A stretch of DNA of 11,754 nt, taken from NCBI GenBank assembly GCA_031288675.1, contig JAITQY010000057.1, forward strand, positions 1 through 11,754. Direction: 5' to 3'. Positions 1 through 7,515 of the stretch are shown here, in pieces. Both the position numbers and the translations under genes were made by a program. This DNA is from Oscillospiraceae bacterium. GTDB lineage: Bacteria > Bacillota > Clostridia > Oscillospirales > Oscillospiraceae. Within the stretch, counting starts at the first letter, position 1. Every line of letters begins with the position of its first letter. The notes under the pieces were generated by a model. That model did no database searches, had not been told where the DNA came from, and saw only the letters and a list, made by a program, of their open reading frames with translations.

Positions 1-1
1 T

Positions 2-1153
2 GAACAAGACACGATATATTGCGATTGTTGCGGTAAGTTTAAGTTGACTAAAAATTTTGTTCCCATAGTTAAGTGTCTCTCTGTGGACAAAGATAAGTAT
101 AGGCTTCTTTCCGGATATATTCGGGAACATACAGAACCGGCTTTGCAATATATATATATGACCGATACAACGCTTCATAGAGATGATGATTTTGAAAAAC
201 CGCTGCGGTCAGTCAAAGAACGCAGGAAACGAGACGCTTTGTATAAGATTGATCCTGTCTCTGTCCCTAATGATTGGTATGAAATGCTTTTATCAAGCAA
301 TATTCCATCGACCGTAGATGATAAAATAAATAAACTACTGTCTTTCATACAAAACGATATAACCGGAGGGCAAAATGCCCAATTTGCAACCGCTATATAT
401 TTAGAGAAAGATTATCCTATTTCTTATTGCCAAAACGAGCTTGAATTTCGTTCGGTTGTAAACTTTGCTTTACAAGAGGAACTCATTCGTCGCTATGAAG
501 ACAATAACATGTTAAAAAAATGCATATTTACCCCACTATCAGAAAAAGAATTTATAAATATTCTTATGAGTGACGCCACTATTTTTATTTCAATAACCCT
601 CAAGGGATTAAGGCGTATAGAAGAAATGAAATCCGCCGTGTCTAATAATGTCTTTGTTGCTATGAGTTTTGACCCATCTCTAAACGACCTCTATAACAAA
701 ACAATACATCCTGCAATAAAAGAGGCATATTGCCGATTGAACCCTGTGCGGATGAAAGAAGAACAGCATAATGGTAATATAAATAACAAAATTATTACCG
801 AAATCAAAAAGAGTAGATTTATTATCGCGGATTTTACCACGATGAGCGACGGTGTTTATTATGAAGCAGGATATGCGCACGGTTATGGGCTTCCTGTAAT
901 TTTTACTTGCCGACAAAGCGACTTTAAAAAAAACAAAAAAAAGGATAAACAAGGCGTTCACTTTGACATCAATCACGAAAATTTTATTCTTTGGGAATAT
1001 AACATCAATGGTATCCCTTGTGTAATGGATGGAAGTAAAATGACAACACAAACGCTTAAAGATGCAATTATCTACCGCATTCAAGACACAATACTTACGC
1101 AGCAAGAATTACACCAACTGCCTCAACGCAGTGAGTTCCTCTCTGATAGTTGA
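2..1153 (+). CDS. Zinc-ribbon protein with C-terminal nucleoside 2-deoxyribosyltransferase/TIR-like domain (5' partial)
   Basis: The reading frame is open from base 2. A TTG at 44 could start it, but the codons before it read YCDCCGKFKL, which looks like the second knuckle of a zinc ribbon, so the true start probably lies left of the window. The middle (about nt 44-640) is mostly charged, helical-looking sequence that I cannot assign. The C-terminal domain (about nt 648-1010) begins VFVAMSFD and contains SRFIIADFT and GVYYEAGYAHGYGLPVIFTCR. This is the pattern of the nucleoside 2-deoxyribosyltransferase/TIR-like Rossmann fold. The Glu at nt 863-865 sits where the family has its catalytic Glu. 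Known members of the fold cleave N-glycosidic bonds of nucleosides or NAD; the substrate here is unknown. The gene is clearly more AT-rich than the next operon. A role as a defence or stress effector is inference only. Confidence 0.75.
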   Translation, partial: EQDTIYCDCCGKFKLTKNFVPIVKCLSVDKDKYRLLSGYIREHTEPALQYIYMTDTTLHRDDDFEKPLRSVKERRKRDALYKIDPVSVPNDWYEMLLSSNIPSTVDDKINKLLSFIQNDITGGQNAQFATAIYLEKDYPISYCQNELEFRSVVNFALQEELIRRYEDNNMLKKCIFTPLSEKEFINILMSDATIFISITLKGLRRIEEMKSAVSNNVFVAMSFDPSLNDLYNKTIHPAIKEAYCRLNPVRMKEEQHNGNINNKIITEIKKSRFIIADFTTMSDGVYYEAGYAHGYGLPVIFTCRQSDFKKNKKKDKQGVHFDINHENFILWEYNINGIPCVMDGSKMTTQTLKDAIIYRIQDTILTQQELHQLPQRSEFLSDS

Positions 1154-1208
1154 AATATCATGGTTTAATGCGTAAGTCTCAAAAGATTCATTCTAAGTGA
1201 GGTTACTT

Positions 1209-2507
1209 ATGAAAAAGATAATTTGCTTCAGCGGAATTGAAGCTCCGCAGGGCGTGGAGAGCGTTTCAGCGAACGGTAATGTTCCGGCGCACAACGTATA
1301 TAACGCTATAGCGGACGGCAAATTGACAAAGGTTAAAGTTATGCCGCATACGGACTTGTTCGGACACGAGGGATACGCCGTGTGGCCGGGCGCGTTTGAA
1401 TGCGAAATCGACGCAAACGGCTTTATCACGGGCGTTCAGCACTCGGACGAGCTGATTACCGGCTATAGTATTAAAGCCGCGCAGGACGGCGTTATTACGC
1501 TCGGTGTTGAGGAAACGCAATATAAGTTTGCGCCCGGCGCTCCCGTTTATATTGTTGAGAACGTTTCTGTAGTCGAGGACTATAAAACCACCGTCGAACA
1601 GCTCGAAACGGATTGGAGCGCGAACTGGTGGATAAAGCTCGACGATTACGGCAGGATTGATGAGATGTGGGTGTTCCGCCAAATGAGACGCGGTGAATTT
1701 GACCCGTTGCTTGCGGAAATTAAAAAGTTCAGGACGGACGAGGGTCCTGCTGTCAACGGAATGAGCATTGAATACACATACTTTGAGCCGGATAATACGA
1801 ACGGCAGCAAACTTCCGGTCTTTGTTTGGTTTCACGGGCTGCACGGCGGAACGTCTGTGTGGACAAGTCACTTCGAGTGGAATCCGATTGCAAGCTGGGC
1901 AAATGAGAAATTTCAGTCTCAGTTCCGTGACGGAGGATGTTATATTATCGTACCTAAAGCTAACGAAGATTTGCGTCCCGGACACAATCAAACGTGGAAC
2001 GGCAAACAGGTAGAGCCGTTTATCGCGGCGTTAGACGATTTCTTTACGAAGCACGCAAACGCAGATCCGGCGCACGTGTATGTCGGCGGGTATTCGATGG
2101 GCGGAATTATGACGTGGCTCGCGGCAGCCGCGCATCCCGAAAAATTTGCCGCCGCCCTGCCCTGCTGCGGATGCAGCGCTCCGGATGTTTTCAAACGTCA
2201 GCTTGAAAATCTTGAGAATCTGCCTGTATGGGCGCTTGTAGGCAAAGGCGACACCAATTGCGCTAATCAATTCGGGGAGCATATGCCGGCGCTTATTGAA
2301 GCGGCAAAAAAGAACGGTATAGAGTCAAGGTTAACGGTTTTGCCGAAGGGATATATGATGCCGGATGGCAAGACACGTATTCCTCACGACCACTGTGTCT
2401 GGATACCGATGTTCAATAATATGCTGTTCGACAGCGGCGCGCCGTATAGGGATAAAGACGGCTTGCCTGTACCGAGTACCGTAATTGACTGGCTGAATAA
2501 ATACTGA
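1209..2507 (+). CDS. Alpha/beta hydrolase (esterase/peptidase type), probably cytoplasmic
   Basis: The predicted protein has 432 aa. I chose ATG 1209 over the in-frame GTG at 1197 because GTGAGG at 1197-1202 makes a ribosome binding site 6 nt before the ATG. The C-terminal half is an alpha/beta hydrolase: the HG oxyanion motif is at H209-G210 (WFHGLHGG), the nucleophile elbow GGYSMGG has S296, and D348 (GKGDTN) and H393 or H395 (PHDHCVW) are candidates for the rest of the triad. This resembles esterases of the PHB-depolymerase/prolyl-oligopeptidase type. The N-terminal ~190 residues form an extra domain that I cannot name. There is no signal peptide, so it should act in the cytoplasm. Its stop overlaps the next start (TGATG at 2505-2509), which implies translational coupling. 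The substrate is unknown. Confidence 0.85.
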   Translation: MKKIICFSGIEAPQGVESVSANGNVPAHNVYNAIADGKLTKVKVMPHTDLFGHEGYAVWPGAFECEIDANGFITGVQHSDELITGYSIKAAQDGVITLGVEETQYKFAPGAPVYIVENVSVVEDYKTTVEQLETDWSANWWIKLDDYGRIDEMWVFRQMRRGEFDPLLAEIKKFRTDEGPAVNGMSIEYTYFEPDNTNGSKLPVFVWFHGLHGGTSVWTSHFEWNPIASWANEKFQSQFRDGGCYIIVPKANEDLRPGHNQTWNGKQVEPFIAALDDFFTKHANADPAHVYVGGYSMGGIMTWLAAAAHPEKFAAALPCCGCSAPDVFKRQLENLENLPVWALVGKGDTNCANQFGEHMPALIEAAKKNGIESRLTVLPKGYMMPDGKTRIPHDHCVWIPMFNNMLFDSGAPYRDKDGLPVPSTVIDWLNKY

Positions 2508-3274
2508 TGTTTAAGACCTACTTTATAAGAATACTGGCGGTGCTAAATGTAATTTTTGCCGTATATGTTTTCTTTGACGCCGGGCAAAGATTATCTGATA
2601 ACCATACTGTAAACGGGAATTTAGAGAAAATTTGCGCGTCTGCCGGACTTATATACGACTCCGATACTGTAAGCGATGCGCCGGAATTTAGCTGGGTATT
2701 TACACGCGAGCCTGCGGACGAGCTTACATTTGTCAAGCGTCTGTTGGGCGATGATACTGCTGTACAAACGATCGGCGGAGGTATAGTGCAATACTCCGGC
2801 AATAGCGGAGAAGCTCTGTTCCGCGAGAACGGTACGTTTGAATTGTCTCTGCCGGATTTTGAGGTGCGTAACGGTCGGAGCAACAGCGCAAATGAGCTTG
2901 CGAACAGGTTAGAATTACGTTTGCGTAAGACAGACGAGCGTTCAGAGACGCTTACCTATGTGTTAGTTTACGATAAACGTGAGGTTTTCAACCAAACCTT
3001 TAAGTTTGAGTTCGGCGCGGAAAAAGGCGTCAAAATCAGCGGCACATATGCCTCCGGTGCAGCGATACGCGTTACGGAGTCGAAAAGTTCCGGCTTTGCT
3101 ACGACCGCGCCCAGATTTTGGGATACGCTTTCTGAAAACGGATACCTAATAAGCAATATCTATTCTGCTGACGCAGGATATATATACGCGGAATATAAGT
3201 ATACGGCGGCTTGGCGGTTCAGTACAGACGTCGGGGAGTTTATTTTTGCTGACGGCAAGATTATAGAGGGATGA
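2507..3274 (+). CDS. Membrane-anchored protein with one N-terminal TM segment, function unknown
   Basis: The 255-aa protein starts at the ATG that overlaps the preceding TGA by one base. Residues about 5-25 form a hydrophobic helix (RILAVLNVIFAVYVFF). The rest is hydrophilic and beta-rich, so it is probably an anchored extracytoplasmic domain. Topology and size resemble YycI/YycH-type accessory proteins of two-component systems, but I see no diagnostic motif and no kinase nearby, so I do not assign that name. It is the second gene of the 1209-5462 operon, between the hydrolase and the MutS-family ATPase. Confidence 0.75.
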   Translation: MFKTYFIRILAVLNVIFAVYVFFDAGQRLSDNHTVNGNLEKICASAGLIYDSDTVSDAPEFSWVFTREPADELTFVKRLLGDDTAVQTIGGGIVQYSGNSGEALFRENGTFELSLPDFEVRNGRSNSANELANRLELRLRKTDERSETLTYVLVYDKREVFNQTFKFEFGAEKGVKISGTYASGAAIRVTESKSSGFATTAPRFWDTLSENGYLISNIYSADAGYIYAEYKYTAAWRFSTDVGEFIFADGKIIEG

Positions 3275-3281
3275 CCTGTAA

Positions 3282-4679
3282 ATGAAATTTTCACTGCTCA
3301 ACCGAAAAACATATGACACAGAACGCGGCAGAACTACCGAATCAAACGCGATATATGACTTGCTGATTGATAAGCTTGTCGGGGCGTTTGAGCCTAATTA
3401 TGACCGTTCGGAGAACTTCCTGCATCTCTTGCGCGAACCGCCTCATCCTGAGAATATTCTTTACCGTCAGGGCGTACTGAAAGACTTTCTCAATAATCCT
3501 CAGCTGATGGATGATTTAAGGGAGTCATTCAAGAGCTATGACGATATGCGCCGCGACTGGCAAGAACTGCGCTCCGCAATGGGAACCTATTCTTCGCTTA
3601 AAACGACAGCCGAATTTATCTCGAATACTTTATCGCATTTTTCCGCCGTACGTGAGCTTACAGAAAGATATGAACTGCAATCTGAAGGGCTTAACGCCCT
3701 AAAAGCATGGCTTTTAGAGACGTCCAACGACAGCGCAATACGGGAACTATCCGAAATATGCGCCTTGTGGACACGCGATAACATTGCCGACTACGAATGG
3801 CAGCTTAACGCACGGCTTAGCGAAACTTTGCGCTTGGATTCCGTAAGTGTTTCCTCAGTTGCAGAGCTTACTGAAACATCGTTGCTAAAGAGGATTTTCA
3901 CGAAGAAAACGGACTACGGAGCATTTGACCTTGGTGAATTTCACTCCGGCGAAGCGCATACAATGCTTAGCGGCGCAATTGATGAGGTTTATTTTGCGCT
4001 TACTACTATAGCCGGAGCGTTGTATGAGATTTTCCGCGGGTTGTCAGCAGAGCTTGATTTCTATGTTACAGCATCTAACTTCACTGAATATTTGCGGAAA
4101 CGTGACATGGCAGTTGTATTTCCCGATATTGTAAGTTCGGGTATTAAAATAACAGAGGTATATGATCCTCTGCTGATTACGGAGGGGCTTAGTAAAGAGC
4201 AGATAGTCAGCAATGATTTTAAGCTTGGCGAGACCTCAAATTTGATTATCCGCGGGGAAAACGCCGCCGGAAAAACAAGCTTTCTGCGCGCTGTAGGTAT
4301 CAGCGTAATTTTTGCTTCCGCCGGGTTGCCTGTATGTGCCGGAAGCGCAAATATTGCGTGCTTCCGCGCAGTATTTACGCAGTTTTCTAAGGCGGAGACG
4401 TTGTCGGCGCTTGACGAGGCGGGACGGTTTGAGCAGGAAGTCCGCGAACTGTCCGGAATAGTTCACGGAGAGCTTGCGAACTCCCTGATTATACTTAACG
4501 AGACGTTTCAAAGCACATCATACAGCGAAGCGTCATCCGCAATCGTTAAGATTTTACAGCGTATAGAGCGTGCGGGAGCGCGGTGGATATTTGTGACGCA
4601 TCTGTCGCCGCTGCTTAACGCTCCCCCGTCTTCCTCGTCCGTTGCCGTAATGGAGAGCTATAGTTTGAGGTCAGAGTGA
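3282..4679 (+). CDS. MutS-family ATPase, short form (core plus ATPase domain only)
   Basis: The 465-aa protein has a C-terminal MutS-type ABC ATPase: Walker A GENAAGKTS at 325-333, Walker B SLIILNETFQST at 401-412 and the switch His in FVTHLSPL (H440). The first ~300 residues are helical, like the MutS core/lever region. The N-terminal mismatch-recognition domain is absent, and no Smr or HTH tail follows the ATPase. Canonical MutS has DE in Walker B; here it is N406-E407, with the catalytic Glu retained. From memory, NE occurs in other stand-alone MutS relatives, so this need not mean inactivity. Such short MutS proteins are probably not mismatch-repair proteins; their targets are largely unknown. 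The start is 7 nt after the preceding stop, with GAGGG at 3266-3270. The stop abuts the next ATG (TGAATG). Confidence 0.85.
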   Translation: MKFSLLNRKTYDTERGRTTESNAIYDLLIDKLVGAFEPNYDRSENFLHLLREPPHPENILYRQGVLKDFLNNPQLMDDLRESFKSYDDMRRDWQELRSAMGTYSSLKTTAEFISNTLSHFSAVRELTERYELQSEGLNALKAWLLETSNDSAIRELSEICALWTRDNIADYEWQLNARLSETLRLDSVSVSSVAELTETSLLKRIFTKKTDYGAFDLGEFHSGEAHTMLSGAIDEVYFALTTIAGALYEIFRGLSAELDFYVTASNFTEYLRKRDMAVVFPDIVSSGIKITEVYDPLLITEGLSKEQIVSNDFKLGETSNLIIRGENAAGKTSFLRAVGISVIFASAGLPVCAGSANIACFRAVFTQFSKAETLSALDEAGRFEQEVRELSGIVHGELANSLIILNETFQSTSYSEASSAIVKILQRIERAGARWIFVTHLSPLLNAPPSSSSVAVMESYSLRSE

Positions 4680-4988
4680 ATGAAAACTTATAATAAGCTT
4701 GTGCGCGATTTGATTCCTCAGATTATAGAAGCTACAGGTCAAACTCCGGTTACGCGAAATTTAACTGACAAAGAGTATATAACAGAGCTTAAACGCAAAC
4801 TTCAGGAGGAAACAAATGAGTACCTTGAAAGCGGCGAAATTATGGAGCTTTGCGATATTATAGAGGTTGTATATGCGTTGTCAGAAGCAACGGACGTAGG
4901 CATAGACGAGCTTCATCTGCTCCGCGAGAAAAAAGCGGAAGCAAACGGTAAGTTTAAGCAAAAAATTTACTTAGAGAGCGTGTTTTGA
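4680..4988 (+). CDS. MazG-like nucleotide pyrophosphohydrolase (phosphoribosyl-ATP pyrophosphohydrolase-like)
   Basis: The 102-aa all-alpha protein begins MKTYNKLVRDLIPQII, the typical opening of small MazG-like house-cleaning enzymes. The metal-binding signature EExxE...ExxD is complete: E43-E44, E47, E56 and D59. The C-terminal NGKFKQKIYLE matches the family's usual GGF-K-I-L ending. The enzyme should hydrolyse a nucleoside triphosphate to the monophosphate and pyrophosphate; the preferred nucleotide cannot be read from sequence. GAGG at 4667-4670 inside the end of the MutS-like gene serves as ribosome binding site, and there is no spacer between stop and start, so the two genes are coupled. 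Physical linkage to a MutS-like ATPase may hint at a nucleotide or nucleic-acid quality role, but this is inference. Confidence 0.88.
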   Translation: MKTYNKLVRDLIPQIIEATGQTPVTRNLTDKEYITELKRKLQEETNEYLESGEIMELCDIIEVVYALSEATDVGIDELHLLREKKAEANGKFKQKIYLESVF

Positions 4989-5009
4989 AATGAGTTGAGG
5001 GACTGAATT

Positions 5010-5462
5010 ATGAGACTTTTTAAGATAGCGATAGCCGTATTGTTATTGATACTGGCGGCATACATAGCCAAAGAGCTGTTGACATCAAAAAAAGGCAATG
5101 CTGAAAAATGGCGCAGCGACGCGCTTGCATATGTTGATGAAATAATAGCGCAATCCGATGGTAAAAATGACGTCGTCAGCAACGAATATAATTCCTATGT
5201 TATAATCCAAAGCGCTGAAACACTTGAAAAAATAAAAGTGTATATTAACAATGCACAAAAAAGCATTCAGGATATGACAGGAATTTCGAGAAAACCGTCA
5301 CCAACTCCGTTTTATAGCGTAGGAACAATGCCCTGGAGTTGTTATGATGGATTTGAGTTTGAATATGATAGCCCGTATCAGCTTATTAGTATTAGCTTTA
5401 CGGAAACCGATACGCAAGAGTTGCTTGATTATTTGAATAGCGTCCTTAATAATAGCAATTAG
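5010..5462 (+). CDS. Small membrane-anchored protein, function unknown
   Basis: The 150-aa protein starts at ATG 5010, 8 nt after GAGGG (4997-5001). Residues about 4-22 form a hydrophobic helix (FKIAIAVLLLILAAYIA) followed by KELLTSKK, which fits an N-in membrane anchor with the remainder outside. I recognise no domain in the remainder. It is the last gene of the operon begun at 1209 and converges on the - strand CAP-protein gene, with only 33 nt between the stops and no clear terminator hairpin there. Confidence 0.7.
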   Translation: MRLFKIAIAVLLLILAAYIAKELLTSKKGNAEKWRSDALAYVDEIIAQSDGKNDVVSNEYNSYVIIQSAETLEKIKVYINNAQKSIQDMTGISRKPSPTPFYSVGTMPWSCYDGFEFEYDSPYQLISISFTETDTQELLDYLNSVLNNSN

Positions 5463-5495
5463 CTGTTGGTCTAATGATGTCAAGCGCGCAGTTGA

Positions 5496-6317
5496 TTATT
5501 TGCAGGATGTGCCGAACCAAGCCACAAGATTTTCTGCGGGGACAAGGTCTTGCAAACTGTTACACCACTCTTTGGGCTGATAAGCATACTGTGGGCAATA
5601 GTCGTAATAAGTATACTGAGGCGCACAATCGGAGCTGTTGACGTCCTGTGTGTTAGGGCAGACATAATAACCGCAATCATCGTAATAGCAGTCATAGACG
5701 TCATAGTAGCAATTGTCGTCATAGCACCACCAATCGTCACTGTCATTATTGTCGATAATATTGTCGCTTTCTTCATATTTGTAATCATCGTCGTCGGTAT
5801 CATTTGAATCATTGTTTCCGAGATAGCTGTTTTCGGGAGTATACGCGCCGTACGGGGTGAAGAATTCCTGCGCCCAAGTATCGCTTCCGTAAAGAGCAAC
5901 CGCCATATATGTAACGTTAGGGCTTAAAATATTGGCACGGTGACCTTCGCTGTTCATCCATGCGGTTACGACGGCTTCGGCTGAATGATAACCGTAAGCA
6001 ATGTTTTCAGCGGCGTAAGCGTAGGATTGACCTAACTCATTCCAAACGCTGCTGAAGTAAGAGCCGTTAGGACGTGTATGAGAAAAGCTTACAGCGGATT
6101 CCTCCGCGCGTACTTTTGATACGGCATATGCGTCATCGCACCACTCTAATGGGGTAAGCCCATACTGGGCACGTTCGGCATTGACTAATTCAAGAACCTT
6201 GTATTCCTCGTCGGAGGGAACCAGACCGCTGTCCGCAGCAGCTGCGGAAATGGCTGCAATTGCCGTGATTGTAAAAATTACGGCAGCAAGGCAAAATAGC
6301 TTTTTAATGTGTTTCAT
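5496..6317 (-). CDS. Secreted CAP/SCP-domain protein (YkwD-like) with Asp/Tyr/Cys-rich C-terminal tail
   Basis: The 273-aa protein has a signal peptide (KK then a hydrophobic run at about 7-25, likely cleavage near SAAAA at 25-29). The SCP/PR1 domain spans about residues 36-155: LVNAERAQYGL, SFSH (H80), ENIAYG (E104), W120 with SEGHRANIL (H126), then MAVALYG and WAQEFF. H80, E104 and H126 are the expected pocket residues. Residues 166-273 are unusual: a run of Asp and Asn (about 168-196), then a Tyr/Asp stretch with nine Cys (198, 203, 210, 215, 220, 231, 241, 252, 272). The start is supported by AAAAGGAG at 6327-6334, 9 nt upstream. It is probably transcribed alone from the promoter at 6349-6378. 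Bacterial SCP-domain proteins are usually secreted and of unclear activity; the tail may bind metal or the cell wall, but that is a guess. Confidence 0.88.
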   Translation of the reverse strand: MKHIKKLFCLAAVIFTITAIAAISAAAADSGLVPSDEEYKVLELVNAERAQYGLTPLEWCDDAYAVSKVRAEESAVSFSHTRPNGSYFSSVWNELGQSYAYAAENIAYGYHSAEAVVTAWMNSEGHRANILSPNVTYMAVALYGSDTWAQEFFTPYGAYTPENSYLGNNDSNDTDDDDYKYEESDNIIDNNDSDDWWCYDDNCYYDVYDCYYDDCGYYVCPNTQDVNSSDCAPQYTYYDYCPQYAYQPKEWCNSLQDLVPAENLVAWFGTSCK

Positions 6318-6348
6318 TGGGATAATCTCCTTTTCTTTCTATGGAAAG

Positions 6349-6378
6349 ATTATACCAGTGTTATATTAAATTTGTAAA
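6349..6378 (-). promoter_or_regulatory. Sigma-A-type promoter for the CAP-domain gene
   Basis: On the - strand, TTTACA (6378-6373) is separated by 18 nt from a perfect TATAAT (6354-6349). The -10 is preceded by TGG, giving the extended -10 form TGnTATAAT. Transcription should start near 6342, giving a leader of about 25 nt before the ATG at 6317. Confidence 0.7.
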
Positions 6379-6379
6379 G

Positions 6380-6416
6380 TCCTAAAAATATGGTAATTTT
6401 TTTGGTTATTTTAGGA
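6380..6416. repeat. AT-rich inverted repeat upstream of the CAP-gene promoter
   Basis: TCCTAAAA (6380-6387) and TTTTAGGA (6409-6416) form perfect 8-bp arms around a 21-nt AT-rich loop, just upstream of the -35 box of the CAP gene. It also lies 31 nt past the stop of the 6447 gene on the same strand. It could be an operator, an UP-like element or an untidy terminator for the upstream gene; no proper T-tract follows on the - strand. Confidence 0.4.
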
Positions 6417-6446
6417 AAGTAATTTCCAAATTGATGTAAAATATAA

Positions 6447-7463
6447 TCAGTATCTGATGTTTGTAATTAGCTGATTTAAGCGATTCAGAGACCAATTTTC
6501 ATCATTTGTATCAAACGTAAAACTATAATACTCCGTCTGGCGCTGGTCTAACGCGTCCTTTGCGCTTTCAATACTAATCACAGCCGGTAACTGTGTATAT
6601 ACCTCAGCGGGAACGATTTCCGCAACTTCACGCAAATATGCGCGGGCAAGCTGTTCTGAATCTAAATTTGTTTCGTCAACTGCAATTGCGATAACCGCTC
6701 CGTTCCCTATGGCGCGTCTAACTGCGTCGGCGTTATCGTTTATTTCTGCTGCGGTTAAGATAAACGTCACCGGAATAAGTGAACTGCTGTCCGTCACCGC
6801 GTCAAGTATACTGTCAATATTATTTGCACCGATAAATGTAAGCGACACAGCCGTGTTATCGTTGGGCGGCGGCGTTTCTATCGGATTGCCTGACGGATGT
6901 TTTTGTGTATAAGCGTCATACATAATTTGCATACGCGTGTTTGCCTGTTCTGCGAAGCGCGTATTGTCATATCGCTCCGAACCGGATGTTATTCTCACGA
7001 TTGGGGCTATGTCTGTATTTATAATGATGAATTTCAAATCAAAAAACCTACAGACGAAGCTAACCGGCAAATATGGTTTGCCGTTACGCGTCATAGCAGA
7101 GTACGGATATTCTACTTCGTTATTGTCGTAGGAGGTGTTGCCTTTCAGGTCAAAATGCAAATCCGTAATACCGTCTGATATACGTATTATCTTCGTACTG
7201 GACGAATAGAAAACACTTATCCCTATGTCCGTGCTGTGGAACACTTCATACGGAACATAAACAGCTCCGCCGAGATTTGCCGGCATATCTCCCTCCGACA
7301 GCGGCAAAAGCTTGTCGTTGATTGAGGTAAAATATACCTCGTCAGCCGCCGTACCAACGCTTAGCAACAATACGCCAAAAAGAGCAAGTGTTAGTGTAAG
7401 TACCGCGAGCAGCCGAACATACCGGCTGTTTAATTTTTGAATTATATTTTTCATTGCATCCAA
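6447..7463 (-). CDS. Exported protein: copper-amine-oxidase-like stalk domain plus degenerate polysaccharide-deacetylase (NodB-like) domain
   Basis: The coordinates use a TTG start (338 aa); an ATG three codons later (base 7454) is an equally good start, and neither has a clear ribosome binding site. Residues about 17-37 are a signal or anchor helix. Residues about 43-158 match the copper amine oxidase N-terminal (stalk) repeat, with two VYVPYEV / PYLPVSFV-type motifs. A linker with PPP (about 192-204) leads to a NodB-like segment (206 to about 265): VSLTF, then ILDAV, VTFILTAAEI and DAVRRAIGNG. Active deacetylases have TFDD and an H-x3-4-H motif; here I211-G212 replace the two Asp, and A261 stands at the expected first His. 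It is therefore probably a non-catalytic, shortened relative, perhaps glycan-binding. It lies downstream of yebC behind a hairpin. Confidence 0.72.
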   Translation of the reverse strand: MDAMKNIIQKLNSRYVRLLAVLTLTLALFGVLLLSVGTAADEVYFTSINDKLLPLSEGDMPANLGGAVYVPYEVFHSTDIGISVFYSSSTKIIRISDGITDLHFDLKGNTSYDNNEVEYPYSAMTRNGKPYLPVSFVCRFFDLKFIIINTDIAPIVRITSGSERYDNTRFAEQANTRMQIMYDAYTQKHPSGNPIETPPPNDNTAVSLTFIGANNIDSILDAVTDSSSLIPVTFILTAAEINDNADAVRRAIGNGAVIAIAVDETNLDSEQLARAYLREVAEIVPAEVYTQLPAVISIESAKDALDQRQTEYYSFTFDTNDENWSLNRLNQLITNIRY

Positions 7464-7470
7464 TCATCAA

Positions 7471-7500
7471 TGACAGCGAACATTTTACTGTCCGCTGTCA
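7471..7500 (-). other. Strong hairpin between yebC and the stalk-domain gene
   Basis: TGACAGCG (7471-7478) and CGCTGTCA (7493-7500) are perfect arms. As - strand RNA the stem extends to 12 pairs, with one G-U wobble and ACA/UGU inside, around a 6-nt loop. The wobble pairs only in - strand RNA (A-C on the other strand), which suggests the - strand transcript is the folded one. No T-tract follows, so it is not a standard intrinsic terminator. The stem ends 7 nt before the TTG start, where a ribosome binding site would be expected. It could be an RNA-processing, stability or translation-control element. Confidence 0.6.
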
Positions 7501-7515
7501 AGTCTCTTGTTTTAA

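Noticed and set aside
1266..1991. 241-aa - strand frame
   Set aside because: It lies antisense within the alpha/beta hydrolase gene, has an Arg/Val-rich shadow composition and shows no motif.
4401..4515. Asn in Walker B of the MutS-like ATPase as a sign of inactivation
   Set aside because: The catalytic Glu (E407), Walker A and switch His (H440) are intact, and I recall NE in other short MutS relatives, so inactivation is not supported.
5463..5495. Expected bidirectional terminator between convergent genes
   Set aside because: I looked for a stem with a T-tract on either strand in this 33-nt gap and found none worth reporting.
5550..5807. Hydrophobic 85-aa + strand frame that looks like a membrane protein
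   Set aside because: It is exactly antisense to the Asp/Tyr-rich tail of the CAP protein; Asp and Asn codons read backwards give Ile and Val codons. There is no ribosome binding site.
5480..5899. Met/Thr/Ile-rich 139-aa - strand frame
   Set aside because: It is a shifted frame over the low-complexity tail of the CAP gene, with biased composition and no ribosome binding site.
6442..6447. Perfect TATAAT on the + strand
   Set aside because: No acceptable -35 lies 16-18 nt upstream and no + strand gene follows; it is chance in AT-rich DNA at the end of a - strand gene.
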